Assembly: GCF_026183675.1 (NCBI RefSeq)
Contig: NZ_JAPIVK010000026.1
Coordinates: 1 to 64,000, forward strand
Direction: 5' to 3'
From: Microbulbifer halophilus
Lineage (GTDB): Bacteria > Pseudomonadota > Gammaproteobacteria > Pseudomonadales > Cellvibrionaceae
DNA length: 64,000 nucleotides
Each line of letters opens with the position of its first letter. Within the stretch, counting starts at the first letter, position 1. The position numbers were made by a program, and so were the translations under genes. The notes under the pieces were generated by a model. That model ran no database searches. It was not told the origin of the DNA and was given only the letters and a program-made list of their open reading frames with translations. This document shows, piece by piece, positions 25,821-35,569 of the stretch.

Positions 25821-26300
25821 TCAACCCATCCAGAATGCGGTCAGCTGCAGTAGCAGCGCCGCGTAACCAGCCGCCATTATATCGTCGAGCATAATTCCAA
25901 CACCACCGTGCAGGCGGCGGTCCACCCAGCCGATCGGCTGCGGCTTGGCGATATCGAACAGGCGGAAGAGCACAAAACCGTACAGGGCCCAGCCCCAGCC
26001 GGCCGGGGCCATGAACATGGTGAGCCAGTAGCCCACCATCTCGTCCCAGACGATACCGCCGTGATCGTGCACACCCAGCTTTTTTGATGCGGCGCCGCAC
26101 AGATAGCAGCCCACCAGCGCCGCCACGATCACGATTCCCAGGTAGACGGCGGGCGTCAGCCCCTGCATCAGCCACCAGAAGGGTATCGCGGCCAGGGTGC
26201 CAAAGGTGCCCGGCGCTTTGGGCGACAGGCCAGAGCCGAAGCCGAAGGCCAGTAGCATGGTGGGGCTGCGCAGCAGCTGCGATGCGGTCGGTTGGTTCAT
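25821..26300 (-). CDS. pgpA: Phosphatidylglycerophosphatase A
   Basis: A 159-residue inner-membrane phosphatase that makes phosphatidylglycerol. It shows the family start FGFGSGLSPKAPGTFGTL, the acidic HDHGGIVWDEMVGYW motif in the middle, and several hydrophobic spans. It lies 7 bases after thiL in the conserved nusB-thiL-pgpA order. Confidence 0.96.
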   Translation of the reverse strand: MNQPTASQLLRSPTMLLAFGFGSGLSPKAPGTFGTLAAIPFWWLMQGLTPAVYLGIVIVAALVGCYLCGAASKKLGVHDHGGIVWDEMVGYWLTMFMAPAGWGWALYGFVLFRLFDIAKPQPIGWVDRRLHGGVGIMLDDIMAAGYAALLLQLTAFWMG

Positions 26301-26307
26301 TGTTCGG

Positions 26308-27243
26308 TCAAAAGTGTTGGAAGCCTGCGGACGGGTGAACCCAGGGTTCGCCCTTCAGACGGGGCCGAACCTCGCCCTGCCCCTCGGTCAGGGTGCCGAT
26401 ACACACGGCCCCCAGTTTCTCTGCCGCCTCGGCGTGCTCCGGCGGCAGGGTAAAACAGAGCTGGTAGTCGTCGCCGCCGGTGGCGGCCAGCTGCAGTGCG
26501 CGCTCCCCGGCAAGTGTCTGTGCCAGCGCCGCTACCGGCAACTTTTCCATCTGCACTTCGGCAGTCAGGCCGCTGGCTTTGCAGATATGCCCCAGGTCCG
26601 CCAGCAGGCCGTCGGAGATATCCACCGCGGCGCTGGCGATATCGCCCAGTGCAGCGGCCATCGACAACTGTGGCTGCGGTCGGTAGTAGGCCTCTTCCGC
26701 CGCACGGCGCTCGGATTCTGTCACCTCGCGTTCGTTCAGCACCACCGGCAGCGCCGCCGCGGCGGCCCCCAGGGGGCCGCTGACATGGATTCCGTGGCCG
26801 ACACCAGCGCCGTCGCGGCGCAGCGGTTTGTGCGTGCTGCCGATGACTTCAACCGTGATCGACAACGGACCGCGGGTGGTATCCCCGCCGACCAGTGAAA
26901 TACCGAACGCCTCCGCTGTCTGCAGCAGGCCGTCGGCAAACCTTCGCAGCCAGTCGGGATTGCTGTCCGGCAGGGTCAGGGCGAGGGTGAACCACAGCGG
27001 GCGGGCGTTCATCGCCGCCAGGTCGCTCAGGTTGACCCGCAGGGCGCGGGAGGCGATCAGCCCCGGATTGGCATCCGCCGGGAAATGCCGGTCGGCCACC
27101 AGGGTGTCCACGCTGGTGGCCAGCAACCCCGGCGGCGGCTGCAGCAGGGCACAGTCGTCACCGATCCCCAGCGCCACGCCCTCGCCCTGCGGGGCGCCGC
27201 TGAAATAGTCGCGGATAATCTGAAACTCGCCAGGGCCGGGCAT
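26308..27243 (-). CDS. thiL: Thiamine-monophosphate kinase
   Basis: A 311-residue enzyme that phosphorylates thiamine monophosphate to the diphosphate cofactor. Family motifs include GIGDDCALLQPP, SVDTLVADRHFP, VGGDTTRGPLSITV and DISDGLLADLGHI. The cofactor made here is needed by Dxs, encoded elsewhere in the window. The start codon is 7 bases after nusB. Confidence 0.96.
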   Translation of the reverse strand: MPGPGEFQIIRDYFSGAPQGEGVALGIGDDCALLQPPPGLLATSVDTLVADRHFPADANPGLIASRALRVNLSDLAAMNARPLWFTLALTLPDSNPDWLRRFADGLLQTAEAFGISLVGGDTTRGPLSITVEVIGSTHKPLRRDGAGVGHGIHVSGPLGAAAAALPVVLNEREVTESERRAAEEAYYRPQPQLSMAAALGDIASAAVDISDGLLADLGHICKASGLTAEVQMEKLPVAALAQTLAGERALQLAATGGDDYQLCFTLPPEHAEAAEKLGAVCIGTLTEGQGEVRPRLKGEPWVHPSAGFQHF

Positions 27244-27250
27244 GGAGCGG

Positions 27251-27694
27251 TTACTGCTGTCTGTCCGCGGCCACTTCGGCGGCGCGCAGGTCTGCGGCGG
27301 TCTTGTCCAGGATGCCGTTGATGAACTTGTAGGCGTCGGTGGGACCGAACTTTTTCGCCAGCGCCACGGATTCGTTGATGACCACCTTGTAGGGCACGTC
27401 GATGCGGCTTTTCAGCTCGTAGCTGGCCATGCGCAACAGCGCGCGGGAAACCGGGTCCAGTTCCTCCACGCCGCGGTCCAGGTGCGGGATATAGGCGGCT
27501 TCCACCTCGTCGAGGTTCTTTGCCACGCCGTGGAAGAGATCGCGGAAGTACTCTACGTCCGTCTTGCTCATATCGTTGTCGGCGTGGAACTCGGCCTCGA
27601 TCGTATTGAGGCTGGCGCCGGCAATCTGCCACTGGTAGAGCGCCTGCATGGCGTAGTGGCGCGCCTTGCGGCGCGCGGATGCGGTTACGGTCAT
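27251..27694 (-). CDS. nusB: Transcription antitermination factor NusB
   Basis: A 147-residue helical RNA-binding protein that acts with NusE on boxA sequences in rRNA operons. It opens with the typical ARRKARHYAMQALYQWQ and contains VINESVALAKKFG...YKFINGILDK near the C-terminus. It lies in the conserved ribH-nusB-thiL order, though a 129-base gap with a GGGAGAGG repeat separates it from ribH. Confidence 0.97.
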   Translation of the reverse strand: MTVTASARRKARHYAMQALYQWQIAGASLNTIEAEFHADNDMSKTDVEYFRDLFHGVAKNLDEVEAAYIPHLDRGVEELDPVSRALLRMASYELKSRIDVPYKVVINESVALAKKFGPTDAYKFINGILDKTAADLRAAEVAADRQQ

Positions 27695-27747
27695 TCTGTG
27701 GTTCCGATCAATTTGGGTTTTCCCCCGGGGCGGTGCCGCGTTCGGCG

Positions 27748-27786
27748 CCCTCTCCCCCGGCCCCTCTCCCGGGGGGAGAAGGGAGC
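27748..27786. repeat. GGGAGAGG palindromic repeat between ribH and nusB
   Basis: A copy of the dispersed palindrome (CCCCCGGCCCCTCTCCCGG and complement, one base changed in the right arm) inside the riboflavin operon. A strong hairpin here could affect processing or read-through of the transcript. Confidence 0.75.
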
Positions 27787-27823
27787 TATATTTTCGACTT
27801 TCGCGGGCGGCCTCGCCCGAGTC

Positions 27824-28294
27824 TCAAATCTTGCCCAGCAGGGAAACCATTTCCAGGGCGGTTTCCGCGGCTTCGCAGCCCTTGTTGCCGGCCTTGGTGC
27901 CGGAGCGTTCGATGGCCTGCTCGATGGAGTCCACAGTCAGTACGCCGAAGGTCACCGGCACGCCGCTGTTCAGGGATACCTGGGCCAGGCCCTTGGTGCA
28001 CTCGCCGGCGACGTAGTCGAAGTGCGGCGTGCCGCCGCGGATCACGGCGCCCAGGGCGATGATGGCATCGAACTTTTTGCTCTCGGCCAGCTTCTGGGCC
28101 GCAAGCGGAAACTCGAATGCGCCCGGGGCATAGTAGATGGTGATGTCTTCGTCCTTGATGCCCTTGCGGCGCAGCGTGTCCAGCGCGCCGTTTTTCAGGC
28201 TCTCCACCACAAAGCTGTTCCAGCGGCTGACCAGCAGCGCGAACTTGCCTTTGTTGTCGATGAAATCGCCTTCGATTATCTGGATATTGCTCAT
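27824..28294 (-). CDS. ribH: 6,7-dimethyl-8-ribityllumazine synthase
   Basis: A 156-residue enzyme that condenses the pyrimidine intermediate with dihydroxybutanone phosphate. Motifs are [18 protein letters not shown], the binding loop [29 protein letters not shown] with the catalytic histidine, and [11 protein letters not shown]. It is one gene from riboflavin synthase and directly downstream of ribBX. Confidence 0.97.
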   Translation of the reverse strand: MSNIQIIEGDFIDNKGKFALLVSRWNSFVVESLKNGALDTLRRKGIKDEDITIYYAPGAFEFPLAAQKLAESKKFDAIIALGAVIRGGTPHFDYVAGECTKGLAQVSLNSGVPVTFGVLTVDSIEQAIERSGTKAGNKGCEAAETALEMVSLLGKI

Positions 28295-28307
28295 GATTGT
28301 TCCTTGA

Positions 28308-29423
28308 TTATTCGTCGTCGGCGTTCAGGTAGTCTTCCACTTCCAGGTCGAAACCGGAGATGGCGCTGAACTTGAACGGCGCGCTCATCAGGCGCATTTT
28401 GCGTACTTTCAGGTCGCGCAGTATCTGCGAGCCGGTGCCCACCTGCTTGTAGACCAGGTCGGAGCTGGGGCGCTGCTGCTTGCCGCTGATCAGCCAGTCG
28501 ATGCTCTCCTCGATTTCCTCGGTGGTCTCGTTGTGGCAGATCAGCACCACCACGCCCTTGCCCTCCCGGGCCACGCGCTCCATGGCGCGGCGGAAGGTCC
28601 AGGGGGTGAACTTTTCGTCGCCGCGGCGGATGGTGAGTACATCGCGCAGGGTATTGCCCACGTGTACGCGAACCAGGGTCGGTTCTTCCGGTGTCGGGTT
28701 GCCCAGCACAAAAGCGAAGTGGCGCTCGCGGCGGGCCTTGTCGAGGTAAGTGCGCAATGTGAACTCGCCGAACTCGGTGTGCACCTGGCGCTCGTTGGTG
28801 CACTCGACGGTCTTCTCGTTGAGCGCGCGGTAGTTGATCAGATCGGCGATGGTGCCGATCTTCAAGTTGTGCTCTTGGGCGAAGGTTTCCAGATCCGGGC
28901 GGCGCGCCATGGTGCCGTCTTCGTTCATGATCTCGACGATCACCGCGGCCTGTTCGAAACCCGCCAGGCGCGACAGGTCCGTGCTGGCCTCGGTGTGGCC
29001 GGCGCGGCTGAGGACGCCACCGGGCTGGGCCATGATCGGGAAGATATGGCCGGGCTGCACGATATCGCTGGGTCTGGCGTTGCGGGCCACGGCGGCGCGC
29101 ACGGTGCGGGCGCGGTCGGCGGCAGAGATGCCGGTGGTGACGCCCTCGGCGGCCTCGATGGAGACGGTGAAGTTGGTGCTGAACTGGGCGCCGTTATCCT
29201 GGGACATCAGCGGCAGGTCCAGCTGCTGGCAGCGCTCGCGGCTCATCGGCATGCAGATCAGGCCGCGGGCGTGGGTGGCCATGAAATTGATGTCCTCGGC
29301 GCGAATCTGCTCCGCGGCCATCACCAGGTCGCCCTCGTTCTCGCGGTCTTCGTCATCCATCAGGATCACCATCTTGCCCTGGCGGATATCGTCGATCAGT
29401 TCTTCTACCGTGTTGAGTTCCAT
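28308..29423 (-). CDS. ribB: RibBX: 3,4-dihydroxy-2-butanone-4-phosphate synthase with inactive GTP cyclohydrolase II-like domain
   Basis: A 371-residue protein starting at [10 protein letters not shown]; an upstream in-frame start would read through repeat DNA. Residues 1-200 are a complete RibB domain: [12 protein letters not shown], the metal site, and [11 protein letters not shown]. Residues 205-371 have the fold of RibA but lack the three zinc cysteines ([10 protein letters not shown] stands where the zinc motif should be) and the RQEGRGIGL loop. The second half is therefore probably not a cyclohydrolase. Such RibBX hybrids are known in proteobacteria and need a separate RibA, here at 24545-25150. 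The inactive half may be structural or regulatory. Confidence 0.93.
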   Translation of the reverse strand: MELNTVEELIDDIRQGKMVILMDDEDRENEGDLVMAAEQIRAEDINFMATHARGLICMPMSRERCQQLDLPLMSQDNGAQFSTNFTVSIEAAEGVTTGISAADRARTVRAAVARNARPSDIVQPGHIFPIMAQPGGVLSRAGHTEASTDLSRLAGFEQAAVIVEIMNEDGTMARRPDLETFAQEHNLKIGTIADLINYRALNEKTVECTNERQVHTEFGEFTLRTYLDKARRERHFAFVLGNPTPEEPTLVRVHVGNTLRDVLTIRRGDEKFTPWTFRRAMERVAREGKGVVVLICHNETTEEIEESIDWLISGKQQRPSSDLVYKQVGTGSQILRDLKVRKMRLMSAPFKFSAISGFDLEVEDYLNADDE

Positions 29424-29474
29424 AAATCTCTCTAATGTCGAAATGGGGCCTTGTAAAGGCCTTCGCGGCGCGGC

Positions 29475-29612
29475 GCCCTCTCCCCCGGCCCCTCTCCCGG
29501 GGGGAGAGGGGAGCCAGGTAGAAAGCACCGGAGCCGCTTCGGGCACCGTACAGTCCCCTCTCCCTCCGGGAGAGGGTTAGAGCCTGCCCCGGACTTGATC
29601 CGGGGGAGAGGG
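29475..29612. repeat. Two GGGAGAGG palindromic repeats between ribE and ribBX
   Basis: A full copy at about 29475-29513 and a variant copy at about 29552-29612. The variant (CCCTCTCCCTCCGGGAGAGG then GTTAGAG) is itself interrupted by the short insert CCTGCCCCGGACTTGATCC before its closing GGGGGAGAGG. I found no FMN riboswitch signature in this gap. Confidence 0.7.
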
Positions 29613-29643
29613 CGGCCGATCGAGACCCCTCCCCCATGCGTCG

Positions 29644-30300
29644 TCAGCTAAATCCGTGCCTCGCCAGAAACTCCACCGTCAGGCCATCGCTGTCCGGCTC
29701 GGCAGCTTTGTCGCCCAGCAGCAGCCGCTCCAGGTAGCGGGCGATCAGGTCCACCTCCAGGTTGACCCGGGTACCGGCGTTGTAGTCGCCCATCACGGTT
29801 TCCCGCAGCGTGTGCGGCACGATGGTCAGTTCGAACTCGGCGCCGTCCACGGCGTTGACCGTGAGGCTGGTGCCGTCGACGGTGATCGAGCCCTTGTGGG
29901 CGATGTATTTTGCCAGGTGATCCGGCGCGCGCAGGCGGAAGCGCTCGGCGCGGGCCTCTTTCCTGCGCCAGACGACTTCGCCGATGCCGTCCACATGGCC
30001 GCTGACGATATGGCCACCGAGGCGGGTCCGGGGCGTCAGCGCCTTTTCCAGGTTGACACGGTCGCCGGTCTTCCAGCTTTTCACGCTGGTCACGTCCAGG
30101 GTTTCGGCGGAGACATCGGCCCAGTAGCCGTCGCCGGGCAGGTCCACCACCGTCAGGCAGACGCCGTTGGTGGCGATGCTGTCGCCCAACTGCACGTCGG
30201 ACAGATCCAGCTTGCCGCTTTTGACCCGCACACGCAGGTCGCCGCCCTGGGGCTTCAATTCGGTGATTTCGCCGACGGCTTCAATGATTCCGGTAAACAT
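29644..30300 (-). CDS. ribE: Riboflavin synthase, alpha chain
   Basis: A 218-residue enzyme that dismutates two lumazines to riboflavin. It starts with the hallmark MFTGIIEAVG and has two homologous barrel halves, each with a GDSIATNGVCLTV / GSITVDGTSLTVN-type motif. It lies between ribD and ribBX on the minus strand, 12 bases after ribD. Naming varies: some species call this gene ribC. Confidence 0.97.
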   Translation of the reverse strand: MFTGIIEAVGEITELKPQGGDLRVRVKSGKLDLSDVQLGDSIATNGVCLTVVDLPGDGYWADVSAETLDVTSVKSWKTGDRVNLEKALTPRTRLGGHIVSGHVDGIGEVVWRRKEARAERFRLRAPDHLAKYIAHKGSITVDGTSLTVNAVDGAEFELTIVPHTLRETVMGDYNAGTRVNLEVDLIARYLERLLLGDKAAEPDSDGLTVEFLARHGFS

Positions 30301-30312
30301 CAGCGGGCACCT

Positions 30313-31461
30313 CTAGCGCTCAATGTCCGTGGTGGCGGTAATGCGCCAGTCGTGGCCGACCGCGCGCATCTCGGTAATGGTGATCGGCAGCACCGACCCC
30401 ATACGCTCGATCGGCAGCTCGAACAGCGGCCGGGCGCTGGAGCCCAGCAGCTTGGGCGCCATATAGACGATCAGTTCGTCCAGGTGGCCGCGGTACAGGA
30501 ATTCGCCGGACAGGGTAGCGCCACTTTCCACCAGTATCTCGTTGCATTCGCGCTGCGCCAGTTCTTTCAGCAGCGCCAGCAGGTCCACGCGGCCGTCGCC
30601 GCCCGCCGGCAGTACCAGTACCTCGGCGCCGGTCTCTTCCAGCCGCTCGCGTCGCGCCGGCTCCGCCCGCTCGGTGGTGACCACCAATGTGGGGGCGTCG
30701 CCCTGCAGAATAAAGGCTTTCGCCGGGGTGCGCAGCCCGCTGTCGACGATCACCCGCAGCGGCTGTATGACGGCGGCGGCCTCGGCAACCGCCGCTTCCA
30801 GCGCCATGTCGCCGGCGCGCACATTCATGTTGGGATTGTCGAAGCGCACCGTGTCCACGCCGGTGACAATGGCGCAACTGCGCGCGCGCAGCCGCTGCAC
30901 ATCGGCGCGGGCGGCGGGGCCGGTGACCCACTTTGACTCCCCGCTGGCCATACCGGTGCGGCCATCCAGGCTCATGGCCGATTTGCTGCGCACCAGCGGC
31001 AGCCCCAGGGTCATGCGTTTGATAAAGCCCGGGTTCAGGGCGCGGCACTGTTCCTCCAGCAGCGGGCCCTCCACCTCGATACCGGCATCGCGCAGCTTCT
31101 GCAGGCCGGCGCCGGCGACGGACGGATTCGGATCCTGCATACCGTAGACCACCCTCGCCACGCCGGCCTCCACCAGCGCCGTAGCGCAGGGGCCAGTCCT
31201 GCCGGTGTGGCTGCAGGGCTCCAGGGTCACGTAGGCGGTGGCGCCGCGGGCGCGCTCACCGGCATCGTTCAGCGCCTCGATCTCGGCGTGGGGCTGCCCG
31301 GCGCGGCGGTGCCAGCCCTCGCCGACGACGGCGCCGCCGGCGTCGGCGATCACACAGCCGACACGGGGGTTGGGCATGGTGGTATAGAGGCCGCGTTCCG
31401 CCAGCGCAACGGCGCGGGCCATCAGCGCCCGGGGGCTGCTGTCGGGACTGGAACTCATCAC
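30313..31461 (-). CDS. ribD: Bifunctional pyrimidine deaminase/reductase
   Basis: A 382-residue, two-domain enzyme for steps two and three of riboflavin synthesis. The N-terminal deaminase domain has its zinc site His58-Ala-Glu60 and Cys83/Cys92 in [12 protein letters not shown]. The C-terminal reductase domain (about 150-375) has [12 protein letters not shown] and [13 protein letters not shown]. Its start overlaps the nrdR stop by 4 bases, so they are translationally coupled. Confidence 0.97.
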   Translation of the reverse strand: MMSSSPDSSPRALMARAVALAERGLYTTMPNPRVGCVIADAGGAVVGEGWHRRAGQPHAEIEALNDAGERARGATAYVTLEPCSHTGRTGPCATALVEAGVARVVYGMQDPNPSVAGAGLQKLRDAGIEVEGPLLEEQCRALNPGFIKRMTLGLPLVRSKSAMSLDGRTGMASGESKWVTGPAARADVQRLRARSCAIVTGVDTVRFDNPNMNVRAGDMALEAAVAEAAAVIQPLRVIVDSGLRTPAKAFILQGDAPTLVVTTERAEPARRERLEETGAEVLVLPAGGDGRVDLLALLKELAQRECNEILVESGATLSGEFLYRGHLDELIVYMAPKLLGSSARPLFELPIERMGSVLPITITEMRAVGHDWRITATTDIER

Positions 31462-31934
31462 TTCTCCGCTCTTCGCTCCCCGGTCTTGCTGGTCAGGCGC
31501 TCGATTTCCTCGCTGAACTCGCTCAGGTCCTCGAAGCGGCGGTAGACCGAGGCAAAGCGCACATAGGCCACCTGGTCCAGCTCACGCAATTGCTCCATGA
31601 CCAGTTCGCCGATACGCATCGCCGGCAGCTCGCGCTCGCCGGAGGCCTGCAGGGCGTGCTTGATCTGCGCCACCGCCGTCTCCACCCGCTCGGTGCTGAC
31701 CGGGCGTTTCTCCACCGCGCGCTGAATACCCGCGCGCAGCTTTTCCTCGTTGAAGGGTTCGCGCTGGCCGTTCTGCTTGATCACCCGCGGCAACAGCAGT
31801 TCGGCGGTTTCGAAAGTGGTGAAGCGCTCGTGGCACTCGAGACACTCGCGCCGGCGGCGCACCTGGTCGCCCTCGGCCACCAGGCGGGAATCGACGACTT
31901 TGGTTTCTTCCGCGCTGCAGAAAGGACAGTGCAT
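31458..31934 (-). CDS. nrdR: Transcriptional repressor NrdR
   Basis: A 158-residue regulator of ribonucleotide reductase genes. The N-terminal zinc ribbon has Cys3, Cys6, Cys31 and Cys34, followed by an ATP-cone domain ([16 protein letters not shown]) at about residues 49-139. It heads the rib-nusB-thiL-pgpA cluster. No nrd structural genes are in this window. Confidence 0.97.
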   Translation of the reverse strand: MHCPFCSAEETKVVDSRLVAEGDQVRRRRECLECHERFTTFETAELLLPRVIKQNGQREPFNEEKLRAGIQRAVEKRPVSTERVETAVAQIKHALQASGERELPAMRIGELVMEQLRELDQVAYVRFASVYRRFEDLSEFSEEIERLTSKTGERRAEK

Positions 31935-32061
31935 CTTGAGGCCCTGTGGAAAAATTGGGCGCAGTTTATCACAGTGGCCGGTGGCCAGTGAGTGGTTGGG
32001 TTGGTAGATGGTTGTCGGCGGTCAGTGGATGGATGGTGCCGCACCACCGACCAATCGCCCA

Positions 32062-33165
32062 CTACAGGGCCTTGCGCTCGACAATGCGGTTCCAGAGCTT
32101 GTGGCGCAGAGCCAGCACACCGCTCTCGGTGGATTCGGGAATCCAGACATTGTCCAGCTCGGCCGGATCCGGGTAGACGATGGGGTTGGCCAGCAACTCC
32201 GGATCCACAAACTCGCGCGCCTCCAGGTTGGCGTTGGCGAACTGCACTTGGTTGGTGATGGCGGCAATCACCGAGGGCTTGAGCAGGTAGTTCATGAGCT
32301 TGTAGGCGGCATCCCTGTTGGGCGCATTGGCCGGCATGGCCAGCACATCGATCCACAGCGGGAAGCCCTCCCGGGGCATGATATAGCGCACATCAAACGG
32401 TTTGCCGGCCTCGCGCGCCATCTGCTGGGCCTGCAGCACGTCCCCGCTCCAACCGTGCACCATGCAGTGCCGGCCGCTGGCCAGGTTTTCCGCGTACTCG
32501 CCGGAGTCGAAGTCGGTCACGTGCAGGCGCACCTTGGCCAGCAGGTTGGCCACCATCAACTGGTGGGCCATGCTCATGCTGTCGGGTTCCTTGCCCAGGT
32601 ATTTGAGCCCCACATCGAAGATCTCCTCCGGCGAGCGCATCAGGGTCACGCCGCAGTGATCCAGCTTGGCCAGGTTGTCGGGATCGAACAGCAGATTCCA
32701 GCTGTCCTTGTCCTCCGGCAGGCTGCCGCCGAAGGCCTCGCGCACCGCCTGCACGTTGTAGCCGATCCCGACGGTGCCCCAGAGATAGGGGAAGGCGTAT
32801 TCGTTGTCCGGGTCGGAGCTCTGCAACCGCTGCATGAACTGCGGATCGTTGCGCGACCAGCCCGGCAGGCGCTCGCGATCCAGCTTGCTCAACAGCCCGG
32901 CGCGGATGTAGCCGGGGAGGTTCTCGGAGCTGGGCACGACCAGGTCGAACTTCCGCCCCTCCTCGATCCATACCCGCTCGAGCTCCTCGATATCGTCGAA
33001 CTCGAAGTAGTGCACTTCGATGCCCGTCTGCGCCTCGAAATCGGCGATGGTGTCCTCGCCGATATAGTCGGACCAGTTGGCGAAATACAGCTCCTCGGCC
33101 GCGGCGCCCTGCACGAGGCCGGCTACCAGCAGCAGAGCGCCCAGAGTATTCCCGATGGTGCGCAT
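32062..33165 (-). CDS. Periplasmic polyamine-type ABC substrate-binding protein
   Basis: A 367-residue protein with signal peptide MRTIGNTLGALLLVAGLVQG. AAGGAGAG just upstream of this ATG decides the start. The mature protein begins EELYFANWSDYIGEDTIADF, the PotD/PotF pattern for spermidine or putrescine binding, and has NIDVLAMPANAP-like late motifs (WIDVLAMPANAPN). The transporter's membrane and ATPase genes are not next to it, so it is an orphan here; polyamine specificity is inferred from family resemblance. Confidence 0.88.
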   Translation of the reverse strand: MRTIGNTLGALLLVAGLVQGAAAEELYFANWSDYIGEDTIADFEAQTGIEVHYFEFDDIEELERVWIEEGRKFDLVVPSSENLPGYIRAGLLSKLDRERLPGWSRNDPQFMQRLQSSDPDNEYAFPYLWGTVGIGYNVQAVREAFGGSLPEDKDSWNLLFDPDNLAKLDHCGVTLMRSPEEIFDVGLKYLGKEPDSMSMAHQLMVANLLAKVRLHVTDFDSGEYAENLASGRHCMVHGWSGDVLQAQQMAREAGKPFDVRYIMPREGFPLWIDVLAMPANAPNRDAAYKLMNYLLKPSVIAAITNQVQFANANLEAREFVDPELLANPIVYPDPAELDNVWIPESTESGVLALRHKLWNRIVERKAL

Positions 33166-33522
33166 CGCGCTCTCCTTTCTGTCGCAGTCGCGCTGCGGAT
33201 TGACTGGCACAACCCCGCAGCGGCAATCCGGCCACTGGAGGCAGCGGTGAGCCCGGTAACCGCTTGGACTCAGACAGGTTTCCGCGCTGGCGCGGAGAGA
33301 GCAGCACCACCCTGAGCTGCCCGGCCCGGTCAAAGCCGAACCATTATTCAGTTTTTGGAGGGCGCTTATTAAAGCAGAATCGGGAAGGAGACTCACGAAC
33401 CTGGAGCAAAATGTTTCACAAAAACGACGGTAGGAACAAAAAAACCCCGGAAGAACCGGGGTTTTTGTGGTGATTTAGTGTTGGGTGGTTCGTGGCGGGC
33501 CCGGAGGCTTTCCCGCCACTAG
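33166..33522. other. Leader of the binding-protein gene and terminator region
   Basis: 357 bases without a gene. The right end holds the glyA terminator (33434-33467). The rest is the upstream region of the binding-protein gene, with a GC-rich hairpin near 33280 (TTTCCGCGCTGGCGCGGAGA). I compared it with glycine and guanidine riboswitch motifs and could not match either. Confidence 0.4.
33434..33467 (-). terminator. Intrinsic terminator after glyA
   Basis: The stem ACCCCGG/CCGGGGT with a short loop is followed on the minus strand by at least seven T's. It lies 56 bases past the glyA stop. The plus strand also has a T-run, so it may work both ways. Confidence 0.85.
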
Positions 33523-34785
33523 TCACTGATATACCGGGAATTTCGCGCAGATTTCCAGCACTTTTCCCTTCACGTCTTCGATGGTCGCCTCGGCGTCGCC
33601 CTTCTCCAGCGCGTCCAGCACATCGCAGATCCAGTGGGTCAGCTGCCGGGTCTCCTCGACACCGAAGCCGCGGGTAGTAATGGCCGGGGTGCCGACGCGC
33701 AGGCCGCTGGTGATGAACGGCGAGCGCGGGTCGTTGGGCACGGCGTTCTTGTTAACGGTGATATTGGCGCGGCCCAGGGCCTCGTCCGCGTCCTTGCCGG
33801 TGTACTCCTTGCCGATCAGGTCCACCAGCATCAGGTGGTCGTCGGTACCGCCGGAGACGATATTGATACCGCGGTCGAGGAAAGTCTCGGCCATGGCGCG
33901 GGCGTTTTCCACCACCTTCTTCTGGTAGGCCTTGTACTCGGGGCCCATGGCCTCCTTGAAGGACACCGCCTTGGCCGCGATCACGTGCATCAGCGGGCCG
34001 CCCTGGCCGCCGGGGAATACCGCACTGTTGAGCTTCTTCTCGATCTCCTCGTTGGCCTTCGCCAGGATGATGCCGCCGCGCGGGCCGCGCAGGGTCTTGT
34101 GGGTGGTGGAAGTCACCACGTCGGCGTGCTCGATCGGCGAGGGGTATTCGCCGGCGGCCACCAGGCCCGCCACATGGGCCATGTCCACCATCAGGTAGGC
34201 GCCCACCTTGTCGGCGATCTCACGAAAACGCGCCCAGTCCATCACGCGCGAGTAGGCGGAAAAGCCGGCCACGATCATCTTCGGCTTGTGCTCCTCGGCC
34301 AGGCGCTCGACTTCCTCGTAGTCCACCTCGCCGGTTTCCGGGTTCAGGCCGTACTGCACGGCGCTGTAGATCTTGCCGGAGAAGTTGACCCGCGCGCCGT
34401 GGGTCAGGTGGCCGCCGTGGGCCAGGCTCATGCCCAGCACGGTGTCGCCCGGGGCGCACAGCGCCTGGTAGACGGCGGCGTTGGCCTGGGAGCCGGAGTG
34501 CGGCTGCACATTGGCGTAGTCGGCGCCGAACAGCTCCTTGGCCCGCTCGATGGCCAGCACTTCCACCTTGTCCACATATTCACAACCGCCGTAGTAGCGC
34601 TTGCCCGGGTAGCCTTCCGCGTACTTGTTGGTCAGGCTGGTGCCCTGCGCCTCCATCACCAGCGGGCTGGTGTAGTTCTCGGAAGCGATCAGCTCGATAT
34701 GTTCTTCCTGACGGCGATCCTCTTCCTGAATGGCGTTCCAGACATCCGAATCGAAAGAGGAGAGCGTGACTGATTGATCAAACAT
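33523..34785 (-). CDS. glyA: Serine hydroxymethyltransferase
   Basis: A 420-residue PLP enzyme that interconverts serine and glycine with tetrahydrofolate. The start at [14 protein letters not shown] gives normal length; GAGGGAA precedes it. Motifs are [18 protein letters not shown], the serine-binding and folate regions, and the cofactor lysine Lys230 in [16 protein letters not shown] saw no glycine riboswitch in the 137 bases upstream. Confidence 0.98.
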   Translation of the reverse strand: MFDQSVTLSSFDSDVWNAIQEEDRRQEEHIELIASENYTSPLVMEAQGTSLTNKYAEGYPGKRYYGGCEYVDKVEVLAIERAKELFGADYANVQPHSGSQANAAVYQALCAPGDTVLGMSLAHGGHLTHGARVNFSGKIYSAVQYGLNPETGEVDYEEVERLAEEHKPKMIVAGFSAYSRVMDWARFREIADKVGAYLMVDMAHVAGLVAAGEYPSPIEHADVVTSTTHKTLRGPRGGIILAKANEEIEKKLNSAVFPGGQGGPLMHVIAAKAVSFKEAMGPEYKAYQKKVVENARAMAETFLDRGINIVSGGTDDHLMLVDLIGKEYTGKDADEALGRANITVNKNAVPNDPRSPFITSGLRVGTPAITTRGFGVEETRQLTHWICDVLDALEKGDAEATIEDVKGKVLEICAKFPVYQ

Positions 34786-34879
34786 GGGGTTCCCTCGGTA
34801 AAGCGGGCTGAATGACTGACAAGGTGAAAGAATAGAAAGGCGCGCATTGTACACCAAGGAGAGGGGCACTGCGCGAACG

Positions 34880-34902
34880 CTAAAACGCGGCCGGGGCCGC
34901 GC
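34880..34902 (-). terminator. Hairpin between the barrel protein gene and glyA
   Basis: On the minus strand CGCGGCC-CC-GGCCGCG is followed by TTTTAGCG. It starts 21 bases after the barrel-protein stop and probably ends that gene. It also lies between TTGACA (34903-34908) and TTTTAG, which could be a -35/-10 pair for glyA, so terminator and promoter may overlap. Confidence 0.55.
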
Positions 34903-34922
34903 TGTCAAACGGTGGAATCGAC

Positions 34923-35414
34923 TCAGAAACGGAAAACGACCGAGCCGGACCAGAAGTTCACATCCTCTTCCACCAAGGTGTATTCCGCTTCCATGGTGGC
35001 GTTCTCGGAGACTTTGAAGCCGAAGCCCAGGCCCGCGGAAGCGCCGCTGTCGCTGGCGCTTCCAAAACCATCGAAATCCACTTTTTCATTCAGGTAGCCC
35101 AGCCGCCCCTTGAAGTACAGGTCGCCGTGGCTGCGATAAGTACCATAAAGCGCTGCGGTGGAAATCGAGTAATCCTGTTCACCATACCAATAGGTGTCCA
35201 CCTCGCCATCGACGATGGAACCGGTAAACTCGCCCTCGATCCCCCAACCCGAGGCCCCGCTATAACCGATGCGGAAGCCGCCATTGAACGGGCTGTCGCC
35301 TTCGATATCGGTGCTCATCACGCCCGCGACACCGCCGAAGTAGCCGCCTTCAGCGTGAGCAACCCCGGACCAGAGCAGCACCATCGCTGCCAGAGATTTG
35401 ACCGGAAAACGCAT
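34923..35414 (-). CDS. Small outer-membrane beta-barrel protein, paralogue 1
   Basis: A 163-residue protein with a signal peptide ending at AHAEGG. I start it at [15 protein letters not shown], where GGGGGAT lies upstream. Alternating hydrophobic strands such as [20 protein letters not shown] and the C-terminal [19 protein letters not shown] with terminal phenylalanine indicate an eight-stranded barrel. It is clearly related to the protein at 35570-36058, which shares TYRS-G--YFKGRLG and EEDV-FWSG. Function unknown. Confidence 0.82.
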   Translation of the reverse strand: MRFPVKSLAAMVLLWSGVAHAEGGYFGGVAGVMSTDIEGDSPFNGGFRIGYSGASGWGIEGEFTGSIVDGEVDTYWYGEQDYSISTAALYGTYRSHGDLYFKGRLGYLNEKVDFDGFGSASDSGASAGLGFGFKVSENATMEAEYTLVEEDVNFWSGSVVFRF

Positions 35415-35569
35415 AGATCCCCCTTTTAAAGATTTTTTGTGCAATCAAACGGCGGGGGATTATATACGCGCCAAGACAGGACGGATAGCGGATCGGCGAA
35501 TAATGACGCCGCAGTACATTTTCTGGCCGGATGGCAGGCGCGGCCGGACGGCCGCGCTCAGGAAGGGGA

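Noticed and set aside
29424-29643. Possible FMN riboswitch in front of ribBX
   Set aside because: The gap is almost entirely GGGAGAGG repeats; the conserved FMN-box sequence is absent.
33166-33330. Possible glycine or guanidine riboswitch ahead of the polyamine-type binding protein
   Set aside because: Short stems are present but none of the conserved core sequences could be matched.
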